Assembly (NCBI RefSeq): GCF_023715345.1
Contig: NZ_JAMBNY010000013.1
Coordinates: 51,828-115,827, forward strand
Reading direction: 5' to 3'
Source of the DNA: Paenibacillus camelliae
GTDB lineage: Bacteria > Bacillota > Bacilli > Paenibacillales > Paenibacillaceae
Length of the DNA: 64,000 nucleotides
Shown here: positions 48,789 through 58,397 of the stretch, one piece after another
How positions within the stretch are numbered: the first letter of the stretch is position 1
Layout: each line of letters begins with the position of its first letter
Program-made: the position numbers and the translations under genes
The notes under the pieces: generated by a model
Databases searched by the model: none
Seen by the model: the letters and a program-made list of their open reading frames with translations, nothing else
Told to the model about the DNA's origin: nothing

Positions 48789-50528
48789 TTATTTTAGCGT
48801 TGTAAATCGTTGCGATTCCTTCTGAAGCTCCGTCGCAATATCTGCCAGACCATCAACATTCGATTTAACCTCATTCATGATCTGCTGCTGATCATCAGTC
48901 GTTGATGCGACTTGCTTTGCTCGCTGTGCGTTCGCATCGGATAATTGTGTCATCTCCATCAATGATGCCGTTACCTGCTCAGAGCTTGCAGACATTTCCT
49001 CAGATGCTGCGGATACCTCCTGCAGCTGTGCATTAATAACCGTAATGGACTCAACAATTTGCTCAAACAATTGCTGCGTTTGCTTAACCTCATTCATACC
49101 GAGATGAATATCCTCTTGTGAACGTCCAACAACTTCAACGGCGGATGCTGATTTATTCTGAATCTCTTTTACTAGCTTTGTAATACTCATAGCTGACTGC
49201 TTCGTATGATCCGCTAAGCTGCGTACCTCATTAGCTACAACAGCAAAGCCTTTACCATGCTCTCCAGCACGTGCTGCTTCAATGGATGCATTTAGTGCTA
49301 GCAAATTTACTTGCTCCGATATTTCTTGAATAAAGCTGATAGATTTACTAATCGCATCGGATTGCTCCGCGAAGGCTTGAATTACTTCACTTGTTTGCTC
49401 TACGCCTTGATGAATCGAGTTCATTTGATTCGTTATCGCATTCATCCGCGCTTGTCCATGATGAGCCTGCTCTGTCGCCGAGACAGTTAGCTCCGCAACC
49501 TGAGATGCCGACTCTGATATTCTATTAATTCCTGCTGCGACTTCTTCCATAGAACGAGTAGACTCCTGAGAGTGAATAAGCTGAGTCGAAGCCTGCTCTG
49601 CAATGTTTCTTACATCCTCAGCGATCTGGGCTGCATGCTCCTTCGTCTGCTCAGTAGAAGCTAACAGCTCCTCTGTGCTTGCTGCAACGGTATGGGAATG
49701 AGTAGACATCTTCGTAACGATAACATTTAAGGATTCAACCATGTTATTGAAGCTGTCCGATAATTTACCGAATTCATTGTCCCATTCATACTGATTGCGC
49801 ACAGTCAGATCTCCATCCTCGACGCGCTTCATATCAGTAATTAGTTTCTGGATTGGAGTACGTATTGTAGCAAAGATATAATAACCAAATGCACCGCCAA
49901 GCAGAACGAGCGTAATTAATGTAACGATCACACCGAATTTTCTACTGTTTGCATCATCGATATTGTTTTTATTCAGTTCTGCAGCTTCATCAAGATGGAC
50001 CTGCTTTAGCTCACGTAATGTATTAATCATCTCTACGCGCTGCTTCGTTAATCTATTGTTATAAAACGCAAACGCCTCAAGTGTCTTACCTTCTTCCAAA
50101 CGTTCAACGACACTGTTATACTCGATTTCTATATTTTTTGATAACGCCGTATATTGCTCAAAAAGCCCCTTGCTTTCTTCACTTAGCGACAGACTTGATA
50201 TTTTTTCTTCTAGCTCGTGAATAGTATTCGTATACTGTTCAAGATTTTTTTTAACTTCATCAGCCTTGACCAACGTACCTCCTAGAATCATCTCCACTTG
50301 AGCATTCTCAACCTGTACGTTCGCGGTTACTAGCTCACTTATGTACTCATTTGACATCATATTCTCTTGATACATTTTTTTAGCATTCCGGTTTACTTTA
50401 TCTAGGGAGCTAGATCCAACAATACCAATCACTACACTGAAGCAAAGTAAGGATACAATCAAAATGACAAGCTTTACAGAAACATCCACATCCAATATTT
50501 TTTTTCTGATCTCTTTAAGCTTTAACAC
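48789..50528 (-). CDS. Methyl-accepting chemotaxis protein
   Basis: 579-aa chemoreceptor. It has an N-terminal TM (about 20-42), an external four-helix-bundle sensor (about 43-200), a second TM (about 202-222) and HAMP (about 223-276, [21 protein letters not shown]). The signalling hairpin has the conserved tip [38 protein letters not shown]. The ligand is not evident. The GTG start at 50528 has GGAAG upstream. It is a single gene located between the epimerase and the mannan-locus regulator. Confidence 0.95.
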   Translation of the reverse strand: MLKLKEIRKKILDVDVSVKLVILIVSLLCFSVVIGIVGSSSLDKVNRNAKKMYQENMMSNEYISELVTANVQVENAQVEMILGGTLVKADEVKKNLEQYTNTIHELEEKISSLSLSEESKGLFEQYTALSKNIEIEYNSVVERLEEGKTLEAFAFYNNRLTKQRVEMINTLRELKQVHLDEAAELNKNNIDDANSRKFGVIVTLITLVLLGGAFGYYIFATIRTPIQKLITDMKRVEDGDLTVRNQYEWDNEFGKLSDSFNNMVESLNVIVTKMSTHSHTVAASTEELLASTEQTKEHAAQIAEDVRNIAEQASTQLIHSQESTRSMEEVAAGINRISESASQVAELTVSATEQAHHGQARMNAITNQMNSIHQGVEQTSEVIQAFAEQSDAISKSISFIQEISEQVNLLALNASIEAARAGEHGKGFAVVANEVRSLADHTKQSAMSITKLVKEIQNKSASAVEVVGRSQEDIHLGMNEVKQTQQLFEQIVESITVINAQLQEVSAASEEMSASSEQVTASLMEMTQLSDANAQRAKQVASTTDDQQQIMNEVKSNVDGLADIATELQKESQRFTTLK

Positions 50529-50697
50529 GATGCCTAACTTCCTCTCCTATATGTCTTAATATGTATGTATCTTTATCACAAAACGCTTTTGATTTCATTT
50601 TGTGGAATTTTTGTATAAATAATGGATGAACTTACTTTCATTCTCTTCAAAAAGTTAATTATAAACTAAAGTCACAGTTTTGGGAATGCACAAAAAT

Positions 50698-50721
50698 AGC
50701 TGCACCATTAACGATGCAGCT
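50698..50721 (-). terminator. Terminator with the stop codon of the AraC-type regulator in its loop
   Basis: AGCTGCA and TGCAGCT pair around a 10-nt loop that holds the TAA stop (50708-50710). On the minus strand ATTTTTG follows. The last codons of the gene form the ascending arm. Confidence 0.8.
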
Positions 50722-51451
50722 TTTTATAATCTTTCGGTGTACAGCCTGTTATTTTTTTGAATAGCTTTTGGAAATAAACGGGATCACTGTAGCCAACCGA
50801 TTGTGCTATTTCGTAATTTTTCATATGTGGATGATCGGTTAGAAACTGCTTTGCTTTCTCAATACGAATGACGATGAGATGATCTGTAATCGTGCTGCCG
50901 GTCATTTGCTTAAATAATCGGCTAACATAATGTGCACTCATCCCGACCTGTTCTGCGATGTACTCTAACTCAAGGTTACGATCATATTGCTCGAGCAGTA
51001 GCGATTTGATGGAATGAATGGCATGGTGTCCTTGCATCTCCTGTACTTCCTTTTCCTCCAGCACTTCCGGCTCTAATCTACGTACTGCTCCCTTTATGCG
51101 CTGAAGCACCTCCGCAAGCTGCTGCTTATCAATCGGCTTTAGCAGGTAATCGCACACACCGCAACGTATCGCTTTTCGAGCATATTCAAACTCGCTAAAG
51201 CCACTAAAGATCAATTTTGCAAATGAGCGATCATTTACTGCTTCGATCAGCTTTAACCCGTCCATCTTCGGCATTTTAATATCAGTAATTAACACATCAA
51301 GCTCATGATCCTCCAGTCTATTAATATGAGTGAGCGCATCAAAGCCATTGCTATAGGATCCGATAACAACAATATTGCTGTCCATCTTGCTTAATATTTT
51401 CTCTAATCCTGCCCTAATCATAGGCTCATCATCAGCAACAATGACCTTCAT
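50708..51451 (-). CDS. YesN-like response regulator (receiver plus AraC HTH)
   Basis: 247-aa regulator. The receiver (1-120) has Asp7 and Asp8, phospho-acceptor Asp57 (VLITDIKMPKMDG) and Lys in YLLKPIDK. The AraC-type double HTH (about 145-246) contains LEYIAEQVGMSAHYVSRLFKQ and YEIAQSVGYSDPVYFQKLFKK. It is shorter than typical YesN proteins because the linker is only ~25 residues. It is the last gene of the importer operon, 17 bp after permease 2, and presumably controls the mannan genes. YesN proteins normally pair with a YesM kinase, but none is in the window. Confidence 0.92.
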   Translation of the reverse strand: MKVIVADDEPMIRAGLEKILSKMDSNIVVIGSYSNGFDALTHINRLEDHELDVLITDIKMPKMDGLKLIEAVNDRSFAKLIFSGFSEFEYARKAIRCGVCDYLLKPIDKQQLAEVLQRIKGAVRRLEPEVLEEKEVQEMQGHHAIHSIKSLLLEQYDRNLELEYIAEQVGMSAHYVSRLFKQMTGSTITDHLIVIRIEKAKQFLTDHPHMKNYEIAQSVGYSDPVYFQKLFKKITGCTPKDYKKLHR

Positions 51452-51468
51452 ACTTTTCAGCTCCTTCT

Positions 51469-52299
51469 TTATTTAACAGCCCCACTTGTTACCCCTGAGA
51501 AGATATATCGCTGTAAAAACAAATACATAACTGCTGTAGGAATCATAATAATCAGTATCGCAGCCGATATCAATTGCCAGTCTCCGCTGTTATTGCCAAA
51601 AAAGCGCATGAGCGATGTTGAGACTACGACATGCTGAGCTCTTGGTAGATACAGATACGGTACAAAAAAGTCGTTGTAGATCGAAATCGTCTTAAGAATA
51701 ATAATCGTATAAGTTGCAGGTGCAAGCAATGGGAAAATTATTGAACGGAAAATTCGAACCAGTGAAGCTCCCTCTATCATCGCACTCTCATCAAGCTCGT
51801 ACGGGATATTTTTAATAAATTGCAGGTAAATATAGATCTGTATAATGTCAGCTCCGATATAAAGCAGCACCGGTCCCATTAAATTATTCGTCAGCCCAAG
51901 TGAAGCAATCGTTTTATAATTGACCACCTGCGTTGTAATCTGCGGAATAATCGTAGCAAACATAAATAAACCGACTAATATGCCCTGCAAACGGAACTGA
52001 AAGCGAGAAATTGCATAGCAAAACGCCGAGCCTAGCAGGATATTGAAAAACAAAGTGACGATAATAATTGTTGCCGTATTTCCAAATGCTAGCGGGATAC
52101 TTGCCTGCTTGAAGGCTTGAACGAAGTTATCAAAATAAAAGAAGGAATCTGGCAAAGACATCGTTGACGCTTCAAAGAACTTCTCCTTCGTCTTAAACGC
52201 ATTTACAACTATAATATACGGCGGGAATAGGATGACTAGTGCTGCTAGACATAGAATGATATATTTTAGTCCTTGCTGGAGCTTTCCTATTACTCCCAT
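51469..52299 (-). CDS. Sugar ABC transporter permease 2 (MalG/AraQ type)
   Basis: 276-aa inner-membrane permease of carbohydrate ABC importers (CUT1). The coupling motif is seen in ELDESAMIEGASLVRIFRSIIFPLLAP. Six TMs are predicted. AAGAGGAG lies 9 nt before ATG 52299, and the stop of permease 1 is 1 nt upstream, so the two are translationally coupled. The frame extending upstream to 52374 overlaps permease 1 and is rejected. It probably carries beta-manno-oligosaccharides with the two neighbouring genes. The ATPase is not in the operon, as is usual when a shared MsmX-type ATPase is used. Confidence 0.92.
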   Translation of the reverse strand: MGVIGKLQQGLKYIILCLAALVILFPPYIIVVNAFKTKEKFFEASTMSLPDSFFYFDNFVQAFKQASIPLAFGNTATIIIVTLFFNILLGSAFCYAISRFQFRLQGILVGLFMFATIIPQITTQVVNYKTIASLGLTNNLMGPVLLYIGADIIQIYIYLQFIKNIPYELDESAMIEGASLVRIFRSIIFPLLAPATYTIIILKTISIYNDFFVPYLYLPRAQHVVVSTSLMRFFGNNSGDWQLISAAILIIMIPTAVMYLFLQRYIFSGVTSGAVK

Positions 52300-52300
52300 A

Positions 52301-53191
52301 CTAATCATCTCCTCTTGATAGTAGATAGCGCTGAATCGATAATACAATAACGACGAACAACAGCAGTACAACACTCATTGCAGAAGCAAGACCGTAATTA
52401 TTAAACTGGAAAGCTGTCTCAATGATTTTCATAACGAATGTCTCACTAGCCCCTGCAGGTCCACCCTTCGTCAATACGAACGGCAAATCGAAAACCTCTA
52501 ACGCCCCCGTTACCGTAAGGAATAAATTGAGCTCGATAATTTTATATATATTTGGCAAAGTAATTTTCGAAAACTTCTGCCATGCATTGGCACCGTCAAT
52601 AGAGGCCGCTTCGTATAAATCACTAGGAATGGATTGCAGCGCCCCTAAGTAAATAACCATATTAAAGCCCATAAATCGCCAAAGCCCTACGGATGCGAGC
52701 GTATAGTTAACGAAGTCCTTATTGCCCAGCCAGCTCGTCTGTGACAGCTGCTCGAACCCAAGCGAGCCTAGCAGCGCATTTAACGAACCATTTGTTGTGT
52801 CATATACATATCCGAACAAGTAAGCAACGGCTACGCCATTGAGAATGTAAGGTAAAAACAATAGTAAACGGAAGCCGTTTCTACCTCTTAGCTTCGTATT
52901 CAGGATCACTGCAAAAAACAGCGCAAGCATGTTTTGAATAATACCAACAACGAAGTAAGCAAAGTTATGCTTAAAAACGCCAAAAATATCTGGATTCGAA
53001 AACACTTCAACATAGTTGGCAAAGCCAATCCATTCCTTATTCGCACTTACGCCATTCCACTTCATAAAGCTCAATCTAAGCAGCTCAAGCGCTGGATAAT
53101 AAGCAAATGTAAACAGAAGCAGCAATGGTATCGTTATAAAACAGATCAGGATTACTTTTTTCTGCGTTTGGAACGATAGTTTGCTGAGCAC
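52301..53191 (-). CDS. Sugar ABC transporter permease 1 (MalF/UgpA type)
   Basis: 296-aa CUT1 permease with six TMs. The coupling motif is DLYEAASIDGANAWQKFSKITLPN. The conserved LTKGGPAGASETFVM near the C-terminus is typical of this subunit. The GTG at 53191 is the only reasonable start (AAAGGCAG upstream, a modest ribosome site). It lies 77 bp after the binding-protein gene and is coupled to permease 2. Confidence 0.92.
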   Translation of the reverse strand: MLSKLSFQTQKKVILICFITIPLLLLFTFAYYPALELLRLSFMKWNGVSANKEWIGFANYVEVFSNPDIFGVFKHNFAYFVVGIIQNMLALFFAVILNTKLRGRNGFRLLLFLPYILNGVAVAYLFGYVYDTTNGSLNALLGSLGFEQLSQTSWLGNKDFVNYTLASVGLWRFMGFNMVIYLGALQSIPSDLYEAASIDGANAWQKFSKITLPNIYKIIELNLFLTVTGALEVFDLPFVLTKGGPAGASETFVMKIIETAFQFNNYGLASAMSVVLLLFVVIVLSIQRYLLSRGDD

Positions 53192-53268
53192 CGGTCATCA
53201 CTGCCTTTCCTTCAGAGATGTAAAAGGGAGGAGGATTATCATAGTGACAATCCTCCAGCCTCATTGCG

Positions 53269-54534
53269 TTATTCCTTTATGCCCAAATCACTTCTTGCCT
53301 TCGCCCATCGTCCATTTACTTTTTCCAGAACGGCAGCAGGATCATCGGACAGTACAAACTCCTGTACCGTTGCTGCTTGATCGAGCTGTGCTGCATTCTG
53401 AATATCTATCGCTACATCAGATGGCTGAGCAGGCTCAAAGTATTTCACATCGTAGCTATTAAACTCAGCAAGCTGGGCAAGCTTCGGCTCTCTATCCTTA
53501 AGTGTAGGAATAAAGCCCGCGAATTCATCATAGCCAGATTCCTCAATCATCCAATGAATAAATGCTTTGGCTGCAGGTACATTACCGTTCTTGTTGACGG
53601 CATAGAAAAAGTCAGGATTAAGCGGTGCTTTCGCTTGACCGCTATTATCAGCAGGGAACGGGAAGAAGCCTACATTATCTGGATCTGCACCATTCTCAAT
53701 CACTTGATTAATGACCCAGTTGCCTAATAGATACATTCCAAATTTGCCTGTTGCAATATCCTTTTTCGATTGCTCCCAGTTCGTTGAGTTGATATCCGGC
53801 TCTAGATAACCCTTCTCATAAAGCTCACGAACGATGCTCCATGTTTTACCGTATTCATTATCCATCGTATAAGGGGTGTCCGTGTCTGCTCGTTTGTTCT
53901 GGTGATCGCTCGCTTCACCAATTAGCGATGGAATATCATGCACCCAAACATCTAACGGCCACTTATCCTTAAAGTTGGATGCTAGCGGCACGATGCCGCT
54001 TTGCTTCAGCTTCTCACAGGCAGCTAGAAATTCTTCATACGTTTTGGGAACGTCTGTAATTCCCGCTTTAGCAAATGCTTCCTTGTTGTATACAATTCCT
54101 ACTGTTGAACCGCCAGAGGAGATCCCGTACATTTGCCCCTCATGTGCTCTTAGCTCCTTAAAATAAATATCTCCGGAAAATTCAATATCGTTAAGCGGTG
54201 CGAAGTATTCTGGAAACTCTGCATTGGACAGCGTTGGTAAAAATACGACATCCGGAAAATCTCCCGAGCTCATGCGTACCTTTAATGTTGCGTCATAATC
54301 CAATATCGCTTCAAATTCAAGGTTGACACCTGGATACTTTTCTTCAAACCTTTTTTTGTATTCATCGTATACATTGCCAATCATATCTGTCCGGTTCGTA
54401 AGAAATACAATATCCCCCTTGATCTCTCCATCATCTCCTGCAGGTTCGTTCTTTTCATTTGTGTTCCCACTACATGCAGATAACATTGTTAGCATAACAA
54501 TCACAGACAATAATAACATTAAACTCTTTTTCAT
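53269..54534 (-). CDS. Sugar ABC transporter substrate-binding lipoprotein
   Basis: 421-aa extracellular binding protein (SBP family 1). The lipobox is MLSAC with Cys21. The family start IVFLTNRTDMIGNVYDEYKKRFEEKYPG, the hinge phrase TVGIVYNKEAFAKAGI and the closing region ATVQEFVLSD are visible. It presumably binds manno-oligosaccharides given the divergent mannan genes, but specificity is not readable from sequence. It is the first gene of the importer/regulator operon, divergent from the GH113 gene over 332 bp. Confidence 0.93.
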   Translation of the reverse strand: MKKSLMLLLSVIVMLTMLSACSGNTNEKNEPAGDDGEIKGDIVFLTNRTDMIGNVYDEYKKRFEEKYPGVNLEFEAILDYDATLKVRMSSGDFPDVVFLPTLSNAEFPEYFAPLNDIEFSGDIYFKELRAHEGQMYGISSGGSTVGIVYNKEAFAKAGITDVPKTYEEFLAACEKLKQSGIVPLASNFKDKWPLDVWVHDIPSLIGEASDHQNKRADTDTPYTMDNEYGKTWSIVRELYEKGYLEPDINSTNWEQSKKDIATGKFGMYLLGNWVINQVIENGADPDNVGFFPFPADNSGQAKAPLNPDFFYAVNKNGNVPAAKAFIHWMIEESGYDEFAGFIPTLKDREPKLAQLAEFNSYDVKYFEPAQPSDVAIDIQNAAQLDQAATVQEFVLSDDPAAVLEKVNGRWAKARSDLGIKE

Positions 54535-54866
54535 CTCTTTTCCCCCTATTATTTTGTAATCGCTGTCATGATTAGCTTACTGGAATTTTCAGCTCTTTAA
54601 AATGGTTTGAAATGCGATTTATTGTCTTGAATTGACATTTAGAAAATCGGTTATCCCTTTATATATAAAGATCTCCTTATAATGAAGTGTGACATTACCC
54701 TTTAACGTTCCTGCGCCTACCCCTTCAAGTTCTCCGCCCCTTTTCTAGACACATTGCATAAAAACTAAAAAAACTCTTGCTAAAACATTAGGTATCATGT
54801 TTACTTGTTATAGAGTAATCACATAAAGTTATATAACAAAACTAACAAAATTAAGGAGGCTGACCA
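54535..54866. promoter_or_regulatory. Divergent control region of the mannan locus
   Basis: 332 bp between importer and enzyme operons. For the enzyme operon, TTGTTA (54805-54810) and TTATAT (54829-54834) are 18 bp apart. The self-complementary CTTTATATATAAAG lies at about 54658-54671. No perfect cre was found. No clear operator repeat for the AraC-type regulator could be fixed by eye. Confidence 0.5.
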
Positions 54867-55829
54867 ATGGCGCTTTCATTACCTTATATCGCCGGAATGA
54901 CTTGGGGATGGACTGGAATTCGAGGAACTTGGGATGACGCTGAAGCAGATCGTTCCATGCAGCTTATGAAGGATAGGCTCGCTGTAAATTGGACAGCAAT
55001 TACATTTGCTGCGCTTCAGGATCATCCGCAGGCTACCGTCATTCGTTATCAGGAATCCCCAACTGTTACAGATAGTGAGATTAAGCATGCGATCATACAA
55101 GCTCAGCAGCTTGGGCTTAAGGTAATTCTAAAGCCTGTCGTCAATTGTGCAGACGGCACGTGGCGGGCACATATTAATTTCTTTGATGTGGATGTACCAT
55201 GTGAGCCGAAGTGGAGTGATTGGTTCGCCAGCTACACGGAATTCATGGTGCATTATGCGAAGCTCGCGCAAGAGATGAACGTAGAAATGCTCTGTATAGG
55301 CTGTGAAATGGTGCAGACTGATCGCAGAGCAAGCGAGTGGCGTGCACTAATTACGGAAGTAAGAAAGCATTACAGCGGACTCATCACTTATAACTGCGAC
55401 AAATACCAGGAAGGCAATGTGACATGGTGGGATGCGGTCGACATTATATCCTCCAGTGGTTACTACCCGATTGATCAGTGGGAGCAGCAGCTTGATCGAA
55501 TGGAGGGAGTCATTAGTCAGTATAATAAGCCGTTCTTCTTTATGGAGGCTGGTTGCCCTAGCCGTGAAGGCTCTCCTTATCTGCCTAATGATTGGGGCCT
55601 GCAGGGCGCACCAAGCGAGCAGAGCCAGCAGCAGTTTTACGAGGCGATGTTTTCAGCCTGTGAGCAGCGTTCATGGGTACGTGGTTTTCTGCTATGGGAT
55701 TGGCCTTCGCATTTGTATGAAGAAAGCCAAGCTAAGGATAATGATGACTACTGTATGTTCGGTAAGGCAGCTGAAGGTACGGTTCGCAGTTACTATACTC
55801 ATAAGACAATGGAGGAGGCCGAAGTATGA
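54867..55829 (+). CDS. GH113 family beta-mannanase/mannosidase-like glycoside hydrolase
   Basis: 320-aa cytosolic (beta/alpha)8-barrel enzyme; no signal peptide. It matches the GH113 pattern: N-terminal GMTWGWTGIRGTW, KPVVNCADGTWRAHINF, acid/base Glu147 (CIGCEMVQTDR) and nucleophile Glu227 (FFFMEAGCPSR). GH113 enzymes act on beta-1,4-mannan oligosaccharides. Inside the cell it would trim imported manno-oligosaccharides to mannobiose. The stop overlaps the epimerase start by 4 nt. AAGGAGG lies 8 nt before ATG 54867. It is the first gene of a three-gene enzyme operon. Confidence 0.88.
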   Translation: MALSLPYIAGMTWGWTGIRGTWDDAEADRSMQLMKDRLAVNWTAITFAALQDHPQATVIRYQESPTVTDSEIKHAIIQAQQLGLKVILKPVVNCADGTWRAHINFFDVDVPCEPKWSDWFASYTEFMVHYAKLAQEMNVEMLCIGCEMVQTDRRASEWRALITEVRKHYSGLITYNCDKYQEGNVTWWDAVDIISSSGYYPIDQWEQQLDRMEGVISQYNKPFFFMEAGCPSREGSPYLPNDWGLQGAPSEQSQQQFYEAMFSACEQRSWVRGFLLWDWPSHLYEESQAKDNDDYCMFGKAAEGTVRSYYTHKTMEEAEV

Positions 55830-57055
55830 CGAGCATAATACAGAGCGAAATACGTACGAAGTGGGCTGGAGAGCTCGAACTGGAGCTCAAAGACAACATT
55901 CTTGGCTTTTGGCTGAAGCATAGTTTTGATGAGCAGTGTGGTGGCTTTTTAGGACAGGTCAACCGAGATTTAACCATTGTTGCAGATGCACCTAAAAGCT
56001 TAGTACTGAATACACGCTTGCTATGGACCTTTTCCTATGCTTATCGAATGTATGGGGATGCTAGCTACCTTTCTGCTGCTGAGCGCGCCTTCGATTATTT
56101 AAATAAGCATTTTGCTGATCGAGCTAACGGCGGATATTATTGGATGCTCCATGCAGACGGCTCACCGCTTGAAGGAAAAAAACAGATATATGGGCAAGCC
56201 TTTGCGGTTTATGCTTATTCGGAATATTTCCGTGCAACGAAGAACTTGCAGGCACTCGATTATGCGATACAAGCCTACAGACTTATTGAGCAGTACGGTT
56301 ACGATCCGGTCTATGGCGGCTATATTGAAGCATTATCCGAGGCTTGGGAGGAGACTGATGACCTCAGCCTAAGTGACAAGGATCTTAATGAGAAGAAATC
56401 GATGAACACACACCTTCACGTGTTAGAGGCTTATACGAATTTGTACCGCGTATGGCAGTCAGTCGAGCTGCAAGCTCAGCTGACCTCGCTTGTTAGGCTT
56501 ACGATCAAGCATATCGTCGATGAACACACAGGACATTTCAAGCTGTTCTTCGATGAAGCTTGGCAATCACAATCTCAGCATATTTCCTATGGTCATGATA
56601 TTGAAGGCAGCTGGCTTTTAGTCGAAGCTGCAGAGGTTCTCGGTGATGCAGCATTGCTTGAGGAAACAAAGAAAGTTGCACTTAAAATGGCTGATGCTGT
56701 GCTTACACGAGGCTATGATACAGACGGCGGCTTGTTTAATGAAGCACTTGGAGACACCATCATCGATGATCATAAAGATTGGTGGCCGCAAGCAGAAGCA
56801 GTGGTCGGCTTCTATAACGCTTATCAGCTCACAGGTAAGGAGACATATCTTGAAGCATCTCTTCGCTCATGGCGATTTATACAGCACGCGATCGTTGATC
56901 AGACATATGGAGAATGGTACTGGAGTGTGAAAAGAGATGGCAGTCCAAGCGACAATATGCAGAAGATTAGCGCTTGGAAATGCCCTTATCATAACAGTCG
57001 CGCCTGCTTCGAGCTGCTGGAGCGATTGCAGCTTGCAGACGTGCAGCAAGATTAA
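55826..57055 (+). CDS. Cellobiose/mannobiose 2-epimerase (AGE family)
   Basis: 409-aa (alpha/alpha)6-barrel of the N-acylglucosamine 2-epimerase superfamily, cellobiose 2-epimerase branch. The general acid/base histidines appear as His257 (SYGHDIEGSWLL) and His389 (CPYHNSRACFE), close to His259 and His390 of the Rhodothermus enzyme. A further His pair is in NTHLHVLEAY. In this context it would convert beta-1,4-mannobiose to 4-O-beta-mannosyl-glucose for the downstream phosphorylase. It is coupled to the GH113 gene by an ATGA overlap; the ribosome site GGAGG is inside that gene. Confidence 0.93.
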   Translation: MTSIIQSEIRTKWAGELELELKDNILGFWLKHSFDEQCGGFLGQVNRDLTIVADAPKSLVLNTRLLWTFSYAYRMYGDASYLSAAERAFDYLNKHFADRANGGYYWMLHADGSPLEGKKQIYGQAFAVYAYSEYFRATKNLQALDYAIQAYRLIEQYGYDPVYGGYIEALSEAWEETDDLSLSDKDLNEKKSMNTHLHVLEAYTNLYRVWQSVELQAQLTSLVRLTIKHIVDEHTGHFKLFFDEAWQSQSQHISYGHDIEGSWLLVEAAEVLGDAALLEETKKVALKMADAVLTRGYDTDGGLFNEALGDTIIDDHKDWWPQAEAVVGFYNAYQLTGKETYLEASLRSWRFIQHAIVDQTYGEWYWSVKRDGSPSDNMQKISAWKCPYHNSRACFELLERLQLADVQQD

Positions 57056-57135
57056 GCACAGCACATGATGTAGCATCGGACGATGAAGCATAGGACGATG
57101 AAATACAGCATAATTGAAATGAAGGGATGATTATC

Positions 57136-58308
57136 ATGACAGTTTTTGAACAACGCAAGGCATATCTTACAAAGCAATACGAGGAGCTAATCTCTCGACC
57201 TAACGCTCCACTTGAAGGTGGCAACGGAATTTTTGAACGCTATCAGCATCCAATTCTAACAGCGGCACATGCCCCGCTGCATTGGCAATACGATTACAAT
57301 CCGTCAACCAATCCATATTTTATGGAGCGGCTTGGAATCAATTGTGTATTCAATCCTGGCGCGATCTATCTTAACAGTAAATATTACGTCGTCGCTCGCG
57401 TAGAAGGCAATGACCGAAAATCATTTTTCGCAATAGCTGAGAGTGACAATGGGGTTGACCATTTCCGGTTTTGGGATGCTCCACTCAACTTGCCTGAAAC
57501 CGATGAGCCGGACATCAACGTATACGATATGCGCTTAGTACAGCATGAGGATGGTTGGATCTATGGTCTGTTCTGTACAGAGCGTAAGGACCCTGATGCC
57601 GCTCCTGGTGATCTATCAAGCGCTATTGCGCAATGCGGCATCGCTCGTACAAAGGATCTAAAGTCGTGGGAACGTCTTGCCGATCTAAAAACACGCTCCA
57701 ATCAGCAGCGTAATGTCGTGCTTCATCCAGAATTTGTTGACGGCAAGTACGCGTTCTATACTCGCCCACAGGATGGCTTTATCGATACAGGCTCAGGCGG
57801 AGGCATCGGCTGGGGCTTATCCGATAGCATCGAGCAAGCAAAGATCGATGAAGAAATTATTATTGATGAGCGCTATTATCATACGATTAAAGAAGTAAAG
57901 AACGGTCAAGGCCCTGCTCCGATTAAGACAGATAAAGGCTGGCTTCATATCGCTCATGGTGTTCGCAACACTGCGGCCGGCTTGCGTTATGTTGTCTATC
58001 TATTTGTTACGAGTCTCGAGGATCCCTCTAAGGTGATTTATGCGCCAGGTGGGCATCTGATCGCACCGCAAGGAGAAGAGCGTGTCGGTGATGTATCGAA
58101 TGTTATCTTCTGTAATGGTGCTGTCGTGAATGAGGATGGTAAGGTGTTTATCTACTACGCCTCATCCGATACGCGCTGCCATGTTGCAACTTCCTCGGTT
58201 GAGCGGCTGCTTGATTACGCAGTCAATACGCCCCCAGACGGGATGCGCTCCTACGCTTGTGTTCAGCAAAGACTAGCGCTTATTGAGAGGAATGCTAGCT
58301 TCGTGTAA
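57136..58308 (+). CDS. GH130 beta-1,4-mannosylglucose phosphorylase
   Basis: 390-aa five-bladed beta-propeller phosphorylase. It uses phosphate to split 4-O-beta-mannosyl-glucose into mannose-1-phosphate and glucose. The likely proton donor is Asp131 ([10 protein letters not shown]), the same number as in the characterised Bacteroides enzyme. Also visible are [19 protein letters not shown] and the phosphate-site region [18 protein letters not shown] lies 9 nt before ATG 57136; ATG 57127 directly abuts it and is rejected. It completes the pathway GH113, epimerase, phosphorylase. Ten bases after the stop begins a group II intron in the opposite direction. Confidence 0.93.
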   Translation: MTVFEQRKAYLTKQYEELISRPNAPLEGGNGIFERYQHPILTAAHAPLHWQYDYNPSTNPYFMERLGINCVFNPGAIYLNSKYYVVARVEGNDRKSFFAIAESDNGVDHFRFWDAPLNLPETDEPDINVYDMRLVQHEDGWIYGLFCTERKDPDAAPGDLSSAIAQCGIARTKDLKSWERLADLKTRSNQQRNVVLHPEFVDGKYAFYTRPQDGFIDTGSGGGIGWGLSDSIEQAKIDEEIIIDERYYHTIKEVKNGQGPAPIKTDKGWLHIAHGVRNTAAGLRYVVYLFVTSLEDPSKVIYAPGGHLIAPQGEERVGDVSNVIFCNGAVVNEDGKVFIYYASSDTRCHVATSSVERLLDYAVNTPPDGMRSYACVQQRLALIERNASFV

Positions 58309-58317
58309 GTGTGACGA

Positions 58318-58388
58318 ATCGAGTAGGCCTATGCGCATGCGCATAGGCCTCTCACAGATCCGGACATGCGGGTCATCGCATCCGGCTC
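58318..58388 (-). ncRNA. Group II intron domains V and VI
   Basis: Domain V (58388-58355 on the minus strand) is a 34-nt hairpin starting GAGCCGGATGCG, with the AGC catalytic triad and a CCGCATGTCCGGATC descending arm. Domain VI follows as GTGAGAGGCC ... GGCCTACTC, with the branch A expected in CTACTC. Its stem is a perfect 26-bp palindrome at 58325-58350 (AGGCCTATGCGCA and its inverse). Confidence 0.85.
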
Positions 58389-58397
58389 CTCCAGTGA

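Noticed and set aside
58325..58350. Palindrome after GH130 as that gene's intrinsic terminator
   Set aside because: It is domain VI of the intron (preceded by domain V and ending CTACTCGAT on the minus strand), and no T run follows on the plus strand.
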